Below, in pieces: positions 16,575-25,032 of a stretch of DNA of 52,420 nt. How positions within the stretch are numbered: position 1 is the stretch's first letter; every line of letters starts with the position of its first letter. The stretch lies in contig JANNRR010000054.1 of NCBI GenBank assembly GCA_031401675.1, forward strand, positions 1 to 52,420, read 5' to 3'. Position numbers and translations under genes: made by a program. The notes under the pieces were generated by a model, which was given only the letters and a program-made list of their open reading frames with translations, made no database searches and was not told the origin of the DNA. The stretch is from JANNRR01 sp031401675 (GTDB taxonomy: Bacteria > Pseudomonadota > Alphaproteobacteria > Rhodobacterales > Rhodobacteraceae).

Positions 16575-17786
16575 TCAGGCAACCGCGCGAGAAAGTGCGC
16601 ATTGCTGCCAAAGCGAGGACAGGGCGGTGGCCAGATGGTCGATATCAGCATCGGAATGGAACGGCGAGGGCGTTATGCGCAGCCTTTCCGTGCCTTTGGC
16701 GACGGTTGGATAGTTGATCGGCTGCACGTAAATCCCCCAGTCGTGCATCAGGATATCGCTGATCATCCGGCACTTGACCGGATCCTTGATCATCACCGGG
16801 ATGATGTGGCTGTCATTGGCCATATGGGGAATGCCCAGACGGTCCAGATGGGCGCGCAGCTTTGCCACCTGTTCCTTCTGCCGACGGCGCTCGACCTGGC
16901 TGACCTTCAGATGCTGGACCGAGGCGGTTGCCGCCGCAGCCACCGCCGGCGGCAGGGCGGTGGTAAAGATGAAGCCGCTGGCGAAACTGCGGATGAAGTC
17001 GCACAGCGGCGCTGACCCGGTGATGTAGCCGCCGACCACGCCGAAAGCCTTGCCAAGCGTGCCCTCGATCAGGTCGATCTGATCGGCCAGGCCTTCGCGT
17101 TCGGACACGCCGCCGCCGCGCGGTCCGTACATTCCGACGGCATGCACCTCGTCGATATAGGTCATGGCACCGTGGGCCTTGGCGACCTGAACAATTTCCC
17201 TGATCGGGGAAATGTCGCCGTCCATCGAATAGACGCTTTCAAACGCCACGATCTTTGGTCGGTCGCCGACCGCGGCCAGTTTGCGGTCCAGATCGCGCCA
17301 GTCGTTGTGGGCCCAGATCACCTTGTCGGCGCGCGAATGCCGGACGCCTTCGATCATCGAGGCGTGGTTGCCGGCGTCGGACAGAATTACCACGTTCGGA
17401 ATCCGGCTGCCCAGCGTCGACAGTGCCGCCCAGTTGGAGACATAGCCGCTGGTGAACAGCAGAGCAGCCTGTTTCCGGTGCAGGTCGGCCAGTTCGGCTT
17501 CCAGCAACAGATGATGGTGGTTGTTGCCCGAGATGTTGCGCGTGCCGCCTGCGCCGGTGCCGCAGGCCTGCACGCAGTCGAGCATCGCCTTGACCACGGC
17601 GGGGTGCTGCCCCATGCCGAGGTAGTCGTTCGAGCACCAGACGGTGATCTCTGACACCTCGCCGTCCTTGTGATTGATCGCACGCGGAAAGGCGCCGCGC
17701 TTGCGTTCCAGTTCGGCAAAGGTTCGGTAGTTGCCTTCGGCTTTCAGGGCATCAAGCTGGCCGCGAAAGATGCTGTCAAAGTCCAT
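16575..17786 (-). CDS. hemA: 5-aminolevulinate synthase
   Basis: PLP enzyme condensing glycine and succinyl-CoA to 5-aminolevulinate, the entry to tetrapyrroles. Its 403 residues match the Rhodobacter enzyme. K246 in EGTLGKAFGVVGGY is the PLP lysine, and DEVHAVGMYG carries the ring-stacking/aspartate region. It overlaps puhE by 11 bases, so it is co-transcribed with reaction-centre assembly genes. Confidence 0.97.
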   Translation of the reverse strand: MDFDSIFRGQLDALKAEGNYRTFAELERKRGAFPRAINHKDGEVSEITVWCSNDYLGMGQHPAVVKAMLDCVQACGTGAGGTRNISGNNHHHLLLEAELADLHRKQAALLFTSGYVSNWAALSTLGSRIPNVVILSDAGNHASMIEGVRHSRADKVIWAHNDWRDLDRKLAAVGDRPKIVAFESVYSMDGDISPIREIVQVAKAHGAMTYIDEVHAVGMYGPRGGGVSEREGLADQIDLIEGTLGKAFGVVGGYITGSAPLCDFIRSFASGFIFTTALPPAVAAAATASVQHLKVSQVERRRQKEQVAKLRAHLDRLGIPHMANDSHIIPVMIKDPVKCRMISDILMHDWGIYVQPINYPTVAKGTERLRITPSPFHSDADIDHLATALSSLWQQCALSRAVA

Positions 17787-18585
17787 TGGTGTCCTCGAGG
17801 TGGTCTATTTTCGGTTTCGCGGCGGGCAACATCCAGCGCCACAGTTTTTCGTCAGGCAGCGGCAGCACCATGAACCAATGCTCCAGCAACGCCAGCAGGC
17901 AGAGGCAGGTCAGCAGGGCATAGCCCACCGACATGCCGGGAGTTTCGACATTGATCGCGCGTTCCAGCAGCAGGGCGGATGCGACGGTCAGGATTGAGAC
18001 CGAAATAGGGAAGAAAGCGGTGATGCGGCCGATGCGGAAATGGCTGGCCAGATGCGACAGCGGGCGTGGCAGGAAGTGGGTGTTGATGCGCGGCACCCCC
18101 AGAAACAGATTCAGCTTGGCCGAGATGCGGGCAAGGAAAAGCAGGGCAAAGGTGCCGAACGCAAAGGGGTTGGCGGCATCGATCGAGGCGATGCCCAGTG
18201 CGACCATGATGCCGATCAGCAGCAGCTCGTGCCAGGCGATGGTGCCGACGGCGCGCAGGAAACGCTGTGACATTGGCGCGAAAGGCGGGCAGACGGTCCG
18301 GTTGGGACCGGTGATGATGCCGGACAGAAACGCCAGCTCGACCCAGCCCCACAGCACCAGCGCCGCCAGAAAAGCCCAGTAGATGCCGCCAGCCGACAGA
18401 TCGGGCAGCGACGCCCGCGCCGCGAAAAACCCGATTGCCAAGAGCGGCAGGCCCAGGAACACGGAATTGAGGTGATCCGAAGCAGTGCCGTTGTCAGCCA
18501 CCCGCACCCGCCACAGGATGACGCCGGTGGAGAACCACCAGAGAAACAGGGTCATTCCGGCGGCAAGCCACGGGCTTTCGGTCAT
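17776..18585 (-). CDS. puhE: PuhE, photosynthetic complex membrane protein
   Basis: A 269-residue integral membrane protein with about seven hydrophobic segments, starting MTESPWLAAGMTLFLWWFST. It has the DUF3623 (PuhE) sequence pattern, including SAKLNLFLGVPRINTHFLP. In Rhodobacter, PuhE affects bacteriochlorophyll flux and RC-LH1 assembly (family knowledge). It sits between acsF and hemA. Confidence 0.9.
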   Translation of the reverse strand: MTESPWLAAGMTLFLWWFSTGVILWRVRVADNGTASDHLNSVFLGLPLLAIGFFAARASLPDLSAGGIYWAFLAALVLWGWVELAFLSGIITGPNRTVCPPFAPMSQRFLRAVGTIAWHELLLIGIMVALGIASIDAANPFAFGTFALLFLARISAKLNLFLGVPRINTHFLPRPLSHLASHFRIGRITAFFPISVSILTVASALLLERAINVETPGMSVGYALLTCLCLLALLEHWFMVLPLPDEKLWRWMLPAAKPKIDHLEDTNGL

Positions 18586-18661
18586 GCCGACCCCCGCCGG
18601 TCGGCCAGCCACGGGCCGGGGCGTGCCTGCCCCGAACCCCCGGCTGCATGGCGGTTGAAAG

Positions 18662-19759
18662 TCAATAGACCGGCTCCAGCCGCACATTCTTCGGCGGTTC
18701 GCGCTTGATCACCGGGATGGTGTAAAGGGCAACGAACGCCAAAAGCGCCCTGGCACCAGCCACGGTCTTGCCGACCCAGCCCGCCAGGCCGCCCTTGCGG
18801 GTGGCGGCATCCATCTGGCCGAAGGCATCGCGCATCCGGCGCAGGTTCGGCAGCCAGCGCGGATGATCGATGTCGATCTCGACCGGGAACACCTGCCGGG
18901 CGATGGCCGAGGTCTTGCGGAACACCTCCTGGTCATACCACTCGATGTCCACCCCAAGCGCCTTGTGGAATTCCGGCCGGGCATGGTCGCGCACGAACAT
19001 GGTGGAATAGACCGCTGTCAGAAAGAAGCGGATCCAGAGCTTGTTGACGAAGGTCGAAGTCAGTTTGCGGTCGGTGCGCATCAGCAGCGCAAACGCCTCG
19101 CCATGGCTGAACTCGTCGTTGCACCATTCGCGGAACCATTTGAAGATCGGGTGGAATCGCTGTTCGGGGTGCGCCTCCAGATGGCGGAAGATGGTGATGT
19201 AGCGGGCATAGCCGATCTTTTCCGACAGGTAGGTGGCGTAGTAGATGAATTTCGGCTGGAAGTAGGTGTACTTTTTGGCCTTGGTCAGAAATCCTAGGTT
19301 CACCGCCACCCCGGCCTCGCGCAGGGCGTCGTTGATGAAACCGGCATGGCGGGCCTCGTCGCGCGACATGTAGCTGAACAGCTCGCAGATGTCGGGGTTG
19401 GTGCCGCGGCGCTTCATTTCCTTGTACAGCACGCAGCCGGAAAACTCGGCAGTGCAGGACGATACCAGAAAGTCGATGAACTCGCGCTTCAGCTTCGGCT
19501 CCATCCCGTCCCAGTCGACCTTGTCCCAGGCCTCGGTCTTCTTGAAATGACCCTTGTTCGGGTCCGATTTCATCTGGGCGATCAGGCGGTCCCATTCCGG
19601 GCGCACGCTGGTCACGTCGATCTTGTCCATCTCGTCGAAATCGGTGGTGTAGAAGCGCGGATTGAGCAGCGTGGTTTCGGTGGCCATCGCGGTGGTATCG
19701 GTCACCGGCGTCGAGGTGTCGATATCGTGCGGGAAAAGGTCCTGCGGGGTCGCGTTCAT
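18662..19759 (-). CDS. acsF: Mg-protoporphyrin IX monomethyl ester oxidative cyclase (aerobic)
   Basis: Oxygen-dependent formation of the isocyclic E ring. It is a 365-residue diiron protein. Ligand clusters are visible as CTAEFSG and YKEMKRRG, then SRDEARHAGF (134-138 DEARH), and later WCNDEFSHGEAF. The N-terminal 30 residues are a variable extension. The ATG at 19759 overlaps the stop of the upstream small gene (ATGA). It implies pigment synthesis with oxygen present; no anaerobic bchE is seen in the window. Confidence 0.97.
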   Translation of the reverse strand: MNATPQDLFPHDIDTSTPVTDTTAMATETTLLNPRFYTTDFDEMDKIDVTSVRPEWDRLIAQMKSDPNKGHFKKTEAWDKVDWDGMEPKLKREFIDFLVSSCTAEFSGCVLYKEMKRRGTNPDICELFSYMSRDEARHAGFINDALREAGVAVNLGFLTKAKKYTYFQPKFIYYATYLSEKIGYARYITIFRHLEAHPEQRFHPIFKWFREWCNDEFSHGEAFALLMRTDRKLTSTFVNKLWIRFFLTAVYSTMFVRDHARPEFHKALGVDIEWYDQEVFRKTSAIARQVFPVEIDIDHPRWLPNLRRMRDAFGQMDAATRKGGLAGWVGKTVAGARALLAFVALYTIPVIKREPPKNVRLEPVY

Positions 19760-20052
19760 AGCGTCACCTCGTTCGAAAAGGAAAATTCGCACAGTTCCAT
19801 GAAGCCGAAGTCGCCGGTCATCCGGGTCCACAGCCGCTCGACCGCGTTGGCGCGGGTGATCGTGGCCTGACGGTCCTCGACGATCAGTTCACCGTAAGCG
19901 GCAAGGATCGGGGCCCCGTGCACCAGCACCTCGTCGCCGGGGTAGACAACCGCGCCGTTGTTGAAACGGACGTGGGCATGCAGGCTTTCGAAGCGGTGGC
20001 TGACCTCGACGGTACAGGGCACCTGTTCGGCCGTTCTACTGAATATTCCCAT
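19756..20052 (-). CDS. small conserved protein of the puh-acsF operon, function unknown
   Basis: A 98-residue soluble protein, MGIFSRTAEQVPCTVEV onward, with one Cys in the N-terminal part and another in ELCEFSF near the C-terminus. No signal peptide or membrane helix is visible. Proteins of this size occur between puhC and acsF in other Rhodobacter-type clusters, but I know no assigned role. The start at 20052 has GGGAACC upstream; an in-frame ATG at 20136 would overlap puhC and is less likely. The 4-base overlap with acsF suggests a role close to the cyclase. Confidence 0.8.
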   Translation of the reverse strand: MGIFSRTAEQVPCTVEVSHRFESLHAHVRFNNGAVVYPGDEVLVHGAPILAAYGELIVEDRQATITRANAVERLWTRMTGDFGFMELCEFSFSNEVTL

Positions 20053-20080
20053 GATCTGGTTCCCATTTTTTTGATTGTCG

Positions 20081-20530
20081 TCACTGTGACATGAGCCGTT
20101 CGAACGCAGCCCTGTTGTCGGATCCGAATGCGCCAAGTTCGGCGCTCCACCCGGTGTGGTCGTCGTGAACAGTCAGGCGGCCATTGGCGTATTCCACCAG
20201 ACGCAACGGCAGCAGCTTGTCGACACCGGCGGTCAGCCGCGCACGTTCCATCGCGTTCTGGATGACGGTGACGAAGCCGCCGTGCGGCAGGTCCATCAAG
20301 ACGATGCCATCCAGCGACAGGACGGTAACGGCCTGCGCGCCGCCGCCTTTCAGGATGATGCCGCGCTCTGCCACGATGGCGGCGGCTTTGGGCACGCCGA
20401 CGTGGGCGCGCCCGGTCAGTACCGCAAAGCTGACCACGCACAGGCTGGCCAGAACCAGCGCCAGCATCGCCAGTAGCAGCGGCTTCGGGATCATGTCATT
20501 CGCGGGACGGGTTCGGGCTTGCGTCGACAT
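20081..20530 (-). CDS. puhC: PuhC, RC-LH1 assembly protein
   Basis: A 149-residue protein with one N-terminal membrane helix (about 16-39) and a soluble, mostly beta domain, matching PuhC. In Rhodobacter it is needed for efficient RC-LH1 assembly. The start is ATG at 20530 (MSTQARTRP). It follows puhB by 9 bases. Confidence 0.9.
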   Translation of the reverse strand: MSTQARTRPANDMIPKPLLLAMLALVLASLCVVSFAVLTGRAHVGVPKAAAIVAERGIILKGGGAQAVTVLSLDGIVLMDLPHGGFVTVIQNAMERARLTAGVDKLLPLRLVEYANGRLTVHDDHTGWSAELGAFGSDNRAAFERLMSQ

Positions 20531-20539
20531 CAATACCCC

Positions 20540-21184
20540 CTATTCCGCCGCCAGCGCCATGCCGGCACCGGCGTGCGCCACAACGGGTTCGTTAAGGCGG
20601 GTCTCGGCCGCCTCTGCCAGCAGTCCTGCGACCCGGGCGGCGTCGGGGATGCAGCGCAATGTTGGCTGGGTTCTGGCAAAGTGCCAGGGCCGGACGTGCG
20701 GCCAGCAGACGAGGTAGGAGATCCGGGTGTCGCCCAGGGTTTCCAGCGCGATGCTGCCGGTTCCGTTGCGACGGACGGCAAGGGTGGCTGCGCCGATCTG
20801 CCGGTAGGGCACATTCAACGTGACCGTCAGCGCAGACCCGATCCGCATCGCCACGCGGGAGGTGGTCAGCGTGTAGACGGTCGACCGCGCCTGCACCGCC
20901 GCCATGGCGTAAAGGATGCCGCAGGCCACCGAACCGATGGCGAGATAGGGCAGCATCACCGCCACAACCGAGCCGGCGCTGCCGCTCGACACGACAAAGG
21001 CGCGCCAGACCGCAAGTGCCACGAAATAGCCGGCGATCCAGGTGATCTTGAACGCCTCCCGGGCCAAGGCAAAGCTGGCCGGCCGGCCCTGCCACAAGAC
21101 CTCTTCGCCCAGCGGCGGCCGGGCGGGCAGGCCCGGCAGCGGTTCGATGGCAAAATCGTCGTGGTGCTGGTTGACCATGGTCAT
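20540..21184 (-). CDS. puhB: PuhB, reaction centre assembly protein
   Basis: A 214-residue protein with GEEVLWQGRP near residue 30, two or three membrane segments (about 48-105), and a PH-like C-terminal part (VYTLTTSRVAMRIG). This is the PuhB layout; PuhB assists reaction-centre assembly (family knowledge). Two in-frame ATGs, at 21184 and 21178, are possible starts. It follows puhA by 11 bases. Confidence 0.9.
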   Translation of the reverse strand: MTMVNQHHDDFAIEPLPGLPARPPLGEEVLWQGRPASFALAREAFKITWIAGYFVALAVWRAFVVSSGSAGSVVAVMLPYLAIGSVACGILYAMAAVQARSTVYTLTTSRVAMRIGSALTVTLNVPYRQIGAATLAVRRNGTGSIALETLGDTRISYLVCWPHVRPWHFARTQPTLRCIPDAARVAGLLAEAAETRLNEPVVAHAGAGMALAAE

Positions 21185-21195
21185 CGCCTTCCCGA

Positions 21196-21954
21196 TCAGA
21201 ACCCGCGCTTGCGTTTATCCGCGGCGTACAGCGTGCCGCCGGCGTAGTAGGCGCTGATCTTGTCTTCTTCCAGCAGGGTAACTTCGGTCATCGACCTGGT
21301 TCCCGGCACACCGTCAAACAGATCAGAGGTCAGCGCGTTGATCCGAACCCGATCTTTCCAGATCTTGACCATCGGCATCGGCACCAGCCGTTTGGCACCG
21401 GAGTTCAGGTCGATCTCCAGATACCGGACCAGTTGTTCGGGCACGTCGACCCACATGTCGGAGATGCGTCCCACAACCTCCAGATCGCCGGCCTGCACCG
21501 GCAGGCTTCGCGGGTCGCGCCCGGCGGCCAGCGCGAAAGCCGTTGCCTGCGCCATCGGTACGATCTTGTTGTGGCCGTGGCCGTCAAGCTCTGGCACATC
21601 GCGGCGCGGGGCCCATGCGGCCGGGCCGACACCGTCGGTCATCGGGTTGCCATGCGGGGCGTGCGGAAAGCCATCAGAGGCTTCGGTGCGACCAAGCGCC
21701 ACCTCGCGCGCCTCGCGTGCGCCATTGGGAACGGTCACTTCGCCGCGGCCATGCGGCAACAGGAAGGTCTTGGGCTTTGGCAGCGGGAAGGGACCCTGAT
21801 TTGGCGCAGGCCCGCCGTCTTCGGTTTCCAGCGGGTAACCCTCGCGCATGTTCTCGGTCTGCAGGTAATAGATCAGCAGCGCAAAGAAGCCCCAGAACAG
21901 CCAGATCGCCAGTGAGGCGAGGTCGAAGTTTCCAAAGAAGGTGGTGCCCAGCAT
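21196..21954 (-). CDS. puhA: reaction centre H subunit
   Basis: A 252-residue H subunit: one N-terminal membrane helix (about 11-31, LASLAIWLFWGFFALLIYYL) followed by QTENMREGYPLE, then the cytoplasmic PRC-barrel domain. It caps the L/M quinone side and carries proton-path residues. It lies 17 bases downstream of lhaA, as in Rhodobacter. Confidence 0.97.
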   Translation of the reverse strand: MLGTTFFGNFDLASLAIWLFWGFFALLIYYLQTENMREGYPLETEDGGPAPNQGPFPLPKPKTFLLPHGRGEVTVPNGAREAREVALGRTEASDGFPHAPHGNPMTDGVGPAAWAPRRDVPELDGHGHNKIVPMAQATAFALAAGRDPRSLPVQAGDLEVVGRISDMWVDVPEQLVRYLEIDLNSGAKRLVPMPMVKIWKDRVRINALTSDLFDGVPGTRSMTEVTLLEEDKISAYYAGGTLYAADKRKRGF

Positions 21955-21971
21955 AGTATTGTCCTCCGGGA

Positions 21972-23414
21972 TCAGTGGGGGAAGTCAACGAGGCCCATTC
22001 GGGCCCGCTTGATTGAAGTTTGCGGGGCGAAGAGCGTAACCCGCACCAAAGGGCCCAGGGCGATGATCGTGGCGAACAGGGCAACGATTTCGATCTGGTA
22101 GACAACGGCGTAGCCAAAAGCCGGTGTGGCGAAGACATCGCCCAGATGTCCGGCCATCGCATAGGAACCGACCGCGTCGCGCAGGCCGCCGCCAACGGCA
22201 ATCGACAGGCCCGCCGCAGTTGCCTGGGCGGCACCCCATGCCCCCAGCACCAGACCCCGCCCGGCAACACCATGCATTGGCAAGGACATTGCGGCGGTAA
22301 GGGTCGAGACCGCGAACAGCCCCACCCCCAGACCGATGAGCCATGCGCCGAAGTAGAACAGCGCGGCAGACTGCAGCGGGGCGGCAAAGATCACCAGCAG
22401 GAAGGCCGCGACCCCGATCAGCAGCCCGCGCGCCGCCATGCGGAACATGTCCTGACCCTGGCCTATCCAGCGGCCGGCCAGAACGAACCCCACCAGCGCG
22501 CCGGTGGCGTTGCAGGCGGTCAGCCAGGTGGTGGCACCGACCGACAGGCCCAGAATCTCTGCGCCGTAGGGTTCCAGCAGCACGTCCTGCATCTGGAAAC
22601 CGATCGTGCCCAGCACCACCACCGCCAGCAAACGCCCGGCAGAGCCGCCCGCCATCAGATCGCGCCAGCCTTCAATGAAGACCGGCCGGATTTCGGCCAT
22701 TTCATCCCGGCTCATCGGCTTGACTTTTTCCTGTTTCCACAGGGCGACAAGGTTCAGGACCATGGTGACGACGCCGCAGCCCTGTACCACCTGCACCAGC
22801 AGGATCTGGTCGAAATCGCGCAGCAGCCAGCCCAGAATCACGGCCGAAACCGCCATGCCCAGCAGGAACATCACATACAGCAGCGCCACCACCCGGGGCC
22901 GGGTTTCGTCGGTCGCGCGGTCTGATGCTAGTGCCAACCCGGCGGTTTGCGTCATGTGCATGCCGATCCCGGTCATCAGGAAAGCCAGACCGGCCAAAGC
23001 CTCGCCCGCCCAATCCGGCCCGCGGACCTGATCGCCGGACAGTACGATCAGGGCAAATGGCATGATCGCAAGCCCGCCCATCTGCCAAAGCGAGCCGAAC
23101 CACAGGTAGGGAATGCGTTTCCAGCCGATCCAGCTTCGGTAATTGTCGGATTTGTGGCCCAGCATCGCCCGGAACGGGGCCGAGATGACCGGAAGCGCAA
23201 TCATCAGGGCGACCACCGAGGCGGGCACCGAAAGCTCGACGATCATCACCCGGTTCAGCGTGCCCAGCAGCAGCACGGTCGCCATGCCGACCGAAACCTG
23301 AAACAGACCCAGACGCAGCAATTGCCCCAGCGGCAGCCCGTCCGAGGCGGCATCGGCAAACGGCATCCATCTGGCGCCAAGCTGCTTGATTTGACTGGAT
23401 CTGACAAAGATCAC
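21972..23414 (-). CDS. lhaA: LhaA, LH1 assembly protein (PucC family)
   Basis: A major-facilitator-like PucC family protein of about 480 residues with some 12 hydrophobic segments. Family stretches LGTLNRVMIVEL, HKSDNYRSWIGWKRIPYLW and MQDVLLEPYG are clear. It is needed for LH1 assembly and may deliver bacteriochlorophyll. The start chosen is the GTG at 23414, overlapping the bchM stop (GTGA), giving the usual length. An ATG at 23432 would add six residues. Confidence 0.93.
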   Translation of the reverse strand: MIFVRSSQIKQLGARWMPFADAASDGLPLGQLLRLGLFQVSVGMATVLLLGTLNRVMIVELSVPASVVALMIALPVISAPFRAMLGHKSDNYRSWIGWKRIPYLWFGSLWQMGGLAIMPFALIVLSGDQVRGPDWAGEALAGLAFLMTGIGMHMTQTAGLALASDRATDETRPRVVALLYVMFLLGMAVSAVILGWLLRDFDQILLVQVVQGCGVVTMVLNLVALWKQEKVKPMSRDEMAEIRPVFIEGWRDLMAGGSAGRLLAVVVLGTIGFQMQDVLLEPYGAEILGLSVGATTWLTACNATGALVGFVLAGRWIGQGQDMFRMAARGLLIGVAAFLLVIFAAPLQSAALFYFGAWLIGLGVGLFAVSTLTAAMSLPMHGVAGRGLVLGAWGAAQATAAGLSIAVGGGLRDAVGSYAMAGHLGDVFATPAFGYAVVYQIEIVALFATIIALGPLVRVTLFAPQTSIKRARMGLVDFPH

Positions 23415-24079
23415 GCCCGATACTCCAGACATTCCGAGATGTAGAAGCCGCGCGACACCCGGCCGATACGGGTCAGCCTGCCGCCGGTCGCCCGGTGCAG
23501 GGTGGCAAAGGCGTGCGGCACCATCGTCGGGCTGCGGTCGGCGCGGGGAAACAGCTTGCCCAACGACCAGAAGGTCATGAGAAAGGCGGTTTTCGGCGCG
23601 ACGGTGAAGACCACGCTGCCAGCCGTCCGGCTGCCCAACCGGTCCAGCGCCGCCGAGATATCGCCGGTGCCGTAGTAGATCAGGCTGTCCATCGCCAGCA
23701 CGTGGTCAAAGCGGCCGTGATCCGCCGCCGTCATGTCGCCGCTGGCGAAACTGACCCGGGCCGCATGTTCGACCGGCAGCCGCGCTCTGGCGATGCCGAC
23801 CAGCGCCGGAGAGATGTCCACGGCCAGCACATCCGCCCCGCGCGCCGCCAGTTCCGCCGTCATCTGTCCGGCACCGCAGCCGGCGTCCAGCACCCGGGCA
23901 CCACGAAGGTCGGCGGGCAGGCGCGACAGCATCAGGGCGCGCATCCTGTCGCGGCCTTCGCGCACGGTCTGGCGGATGCGTGACACCGGTGCGTCGGACG
24001 TCAACCGCTCCCACACCTTGGTGGCAGAGCGGTCGAAATAGTCCTCGACCCGGTCACGGGTGGCGGCATAGTCGGCCAT
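23411..24079 (-). CDS. bchM: Mg-protoporphyrin IX O-methyltransferase
   Basis: SAM-dependent methylation of the C13 propionate of Mg-protoporphyrin IX. It has 222 residues with the SAM-binding motif VLDAGCGAGQM at about 64-74, then DVLAVDISPALV and SGDM. The start overlaps the bchL stop by one base. Confidence 0.96.
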   Translation of the reverse strand: MADYAATRDRVEDYFDRSATKVWERLTSDAPVSRIRQTVREGRDRMRALMLSRLPADLRGARVLDAGCGAGQMTAELAARGADVLAVDISPALVGIARARLPVEHAARVSFASGDMTAADHGRFDHVLAMDSLIYYGTGDISAALDRLGSRTAGSVVFTVAPKTAFLMTFWSLGKLFPRADRSPTMVPHAFATLHRATGGRLTRIGRVSRGFYISECLEYRA

Positions 24080-24981
24080 CAGTCGAACCCCAGCAATTCG
24101 AAGATTTCGCGGTCCGGCAACGGCGCGGGGGTAGAACCCTCGCCGTTCACCGACCGCCAAAGCGTGTCGGCCAGCCGCATGTATTCGGCGCGGGCCATCA
24201 CGATGTCTTCGCTGTCGTCCATCTCGAACAGCGTCTTTTTCTTCAGACGCGACCGGCGGATGGCATCGATGTCGGGCATGTGGGCGATGCGGTTGAAGCC
24301 GACGCGTTCGCAGTAGCGGTCGACCTCGTTGGTCTGGTGGCTGCGGTTGGCGACGCACCCGGCCAGCCGCACCTTGTAGTTGCCCGATTTGGCCTGAACG
24401 GCAGCGATGATGCGATTCATCGCATAAATGCTGTCGAAGTCGTTGGCGGTGATGATCACCGCGCGGTCGGCATGCTGCAGCGGCGCGGCAAAGCCCCCGC
24501 AGACCACATCGCCCAGCACGTCAAAGATCACCACGTCGGTGTCCTCCAGCAGGTGGTGCTGTTTCAGGAGCTTGACCGTCTGGCCCACGACGTAGCCGCC
24601 GCAGCCGGTGCCAGCCGGCGGGCCGCCCGCCTCGACGCATTTCACGCCGTTGAAGCCGGTTGCCACGTAATCCTCGGGCCGCAGCTCCTCGGCGTGGAAA
24701 TCGACATCCTTCAGGATGTCGATCACCGTCGCCTGCAGCCGACCGGTCAGGGTGAAAGTGCTGTCGTGCTTGGGGTCGCAGCCGATCTGCAGCACCCGCT
24801 TGCCCATCATCGAAAACGCCGCCGACAGGTTGGAGGAGGTGGTGGATTTGCCGATCCCGCCTTTGCCATAGACCGAGAACACCTTGGCGCCCTCGATCCT
24901 GGCGTCGGCGTCCTGATGGACCTGCACCGAGCCTTCTCCATCAAGTCCCCGCAGATTGGGGATCGCGTCAAGCGGGCTCAT
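24079..24981 (-). CDS. bchL: light-independent protochlorophyllide reductase, iron protein
   Basis: NifH-like ATPase donating electrons to BchNB. It has 300 residues with P-loop YGKGGIGKS (about 38-46). 4Fe-4S ligands are C127 (GTGCGGY) and C161 (DVVCGGFA). With bchN and bchB it allows dark reduction of protochlorophyllide. It sits 51 bases after bchH. Confidence 0.97.
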   Translation of the reverse strand: MSPLDAIPNLRGLDGEGSVQVHQDADARIEGAKVFSVYGKGGIGKSTTSSNLSAAFSMMGKRVLQIGCDPKHDSTFTLTGRLQATVIDILKDVDFHAEELRPEDYVATGFNGVKCVEAGGPPAGTGCGGYVVGQTVKLLKQHHLLEDTDVVIFDVLGDVVCGGFAAPLQHADRAVIITANDFDSIYAMNRIIAAVQAKSGNYKVRLAGCVANRSHQTNEVDRYCERVGFNRIAHMPDIDAIRRSRLKKKTLFEMDDSEDIVMARAEYMRLADTLWRSVNGEGSTPAPLPDREIFELLGFD

Positions 24982-25032
24982 GTGCGGGCTCTTTCCTTTG
25001 GGGAAGCATGAATGGCGAAAGGGTCGGGGCGG

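Noticed and set aside
23980..25011. Long + strand open frame opposite bchL
   Set aside because: Overlaps a fully recognisable bchL. The translation has no domain and reflects GC skew only.
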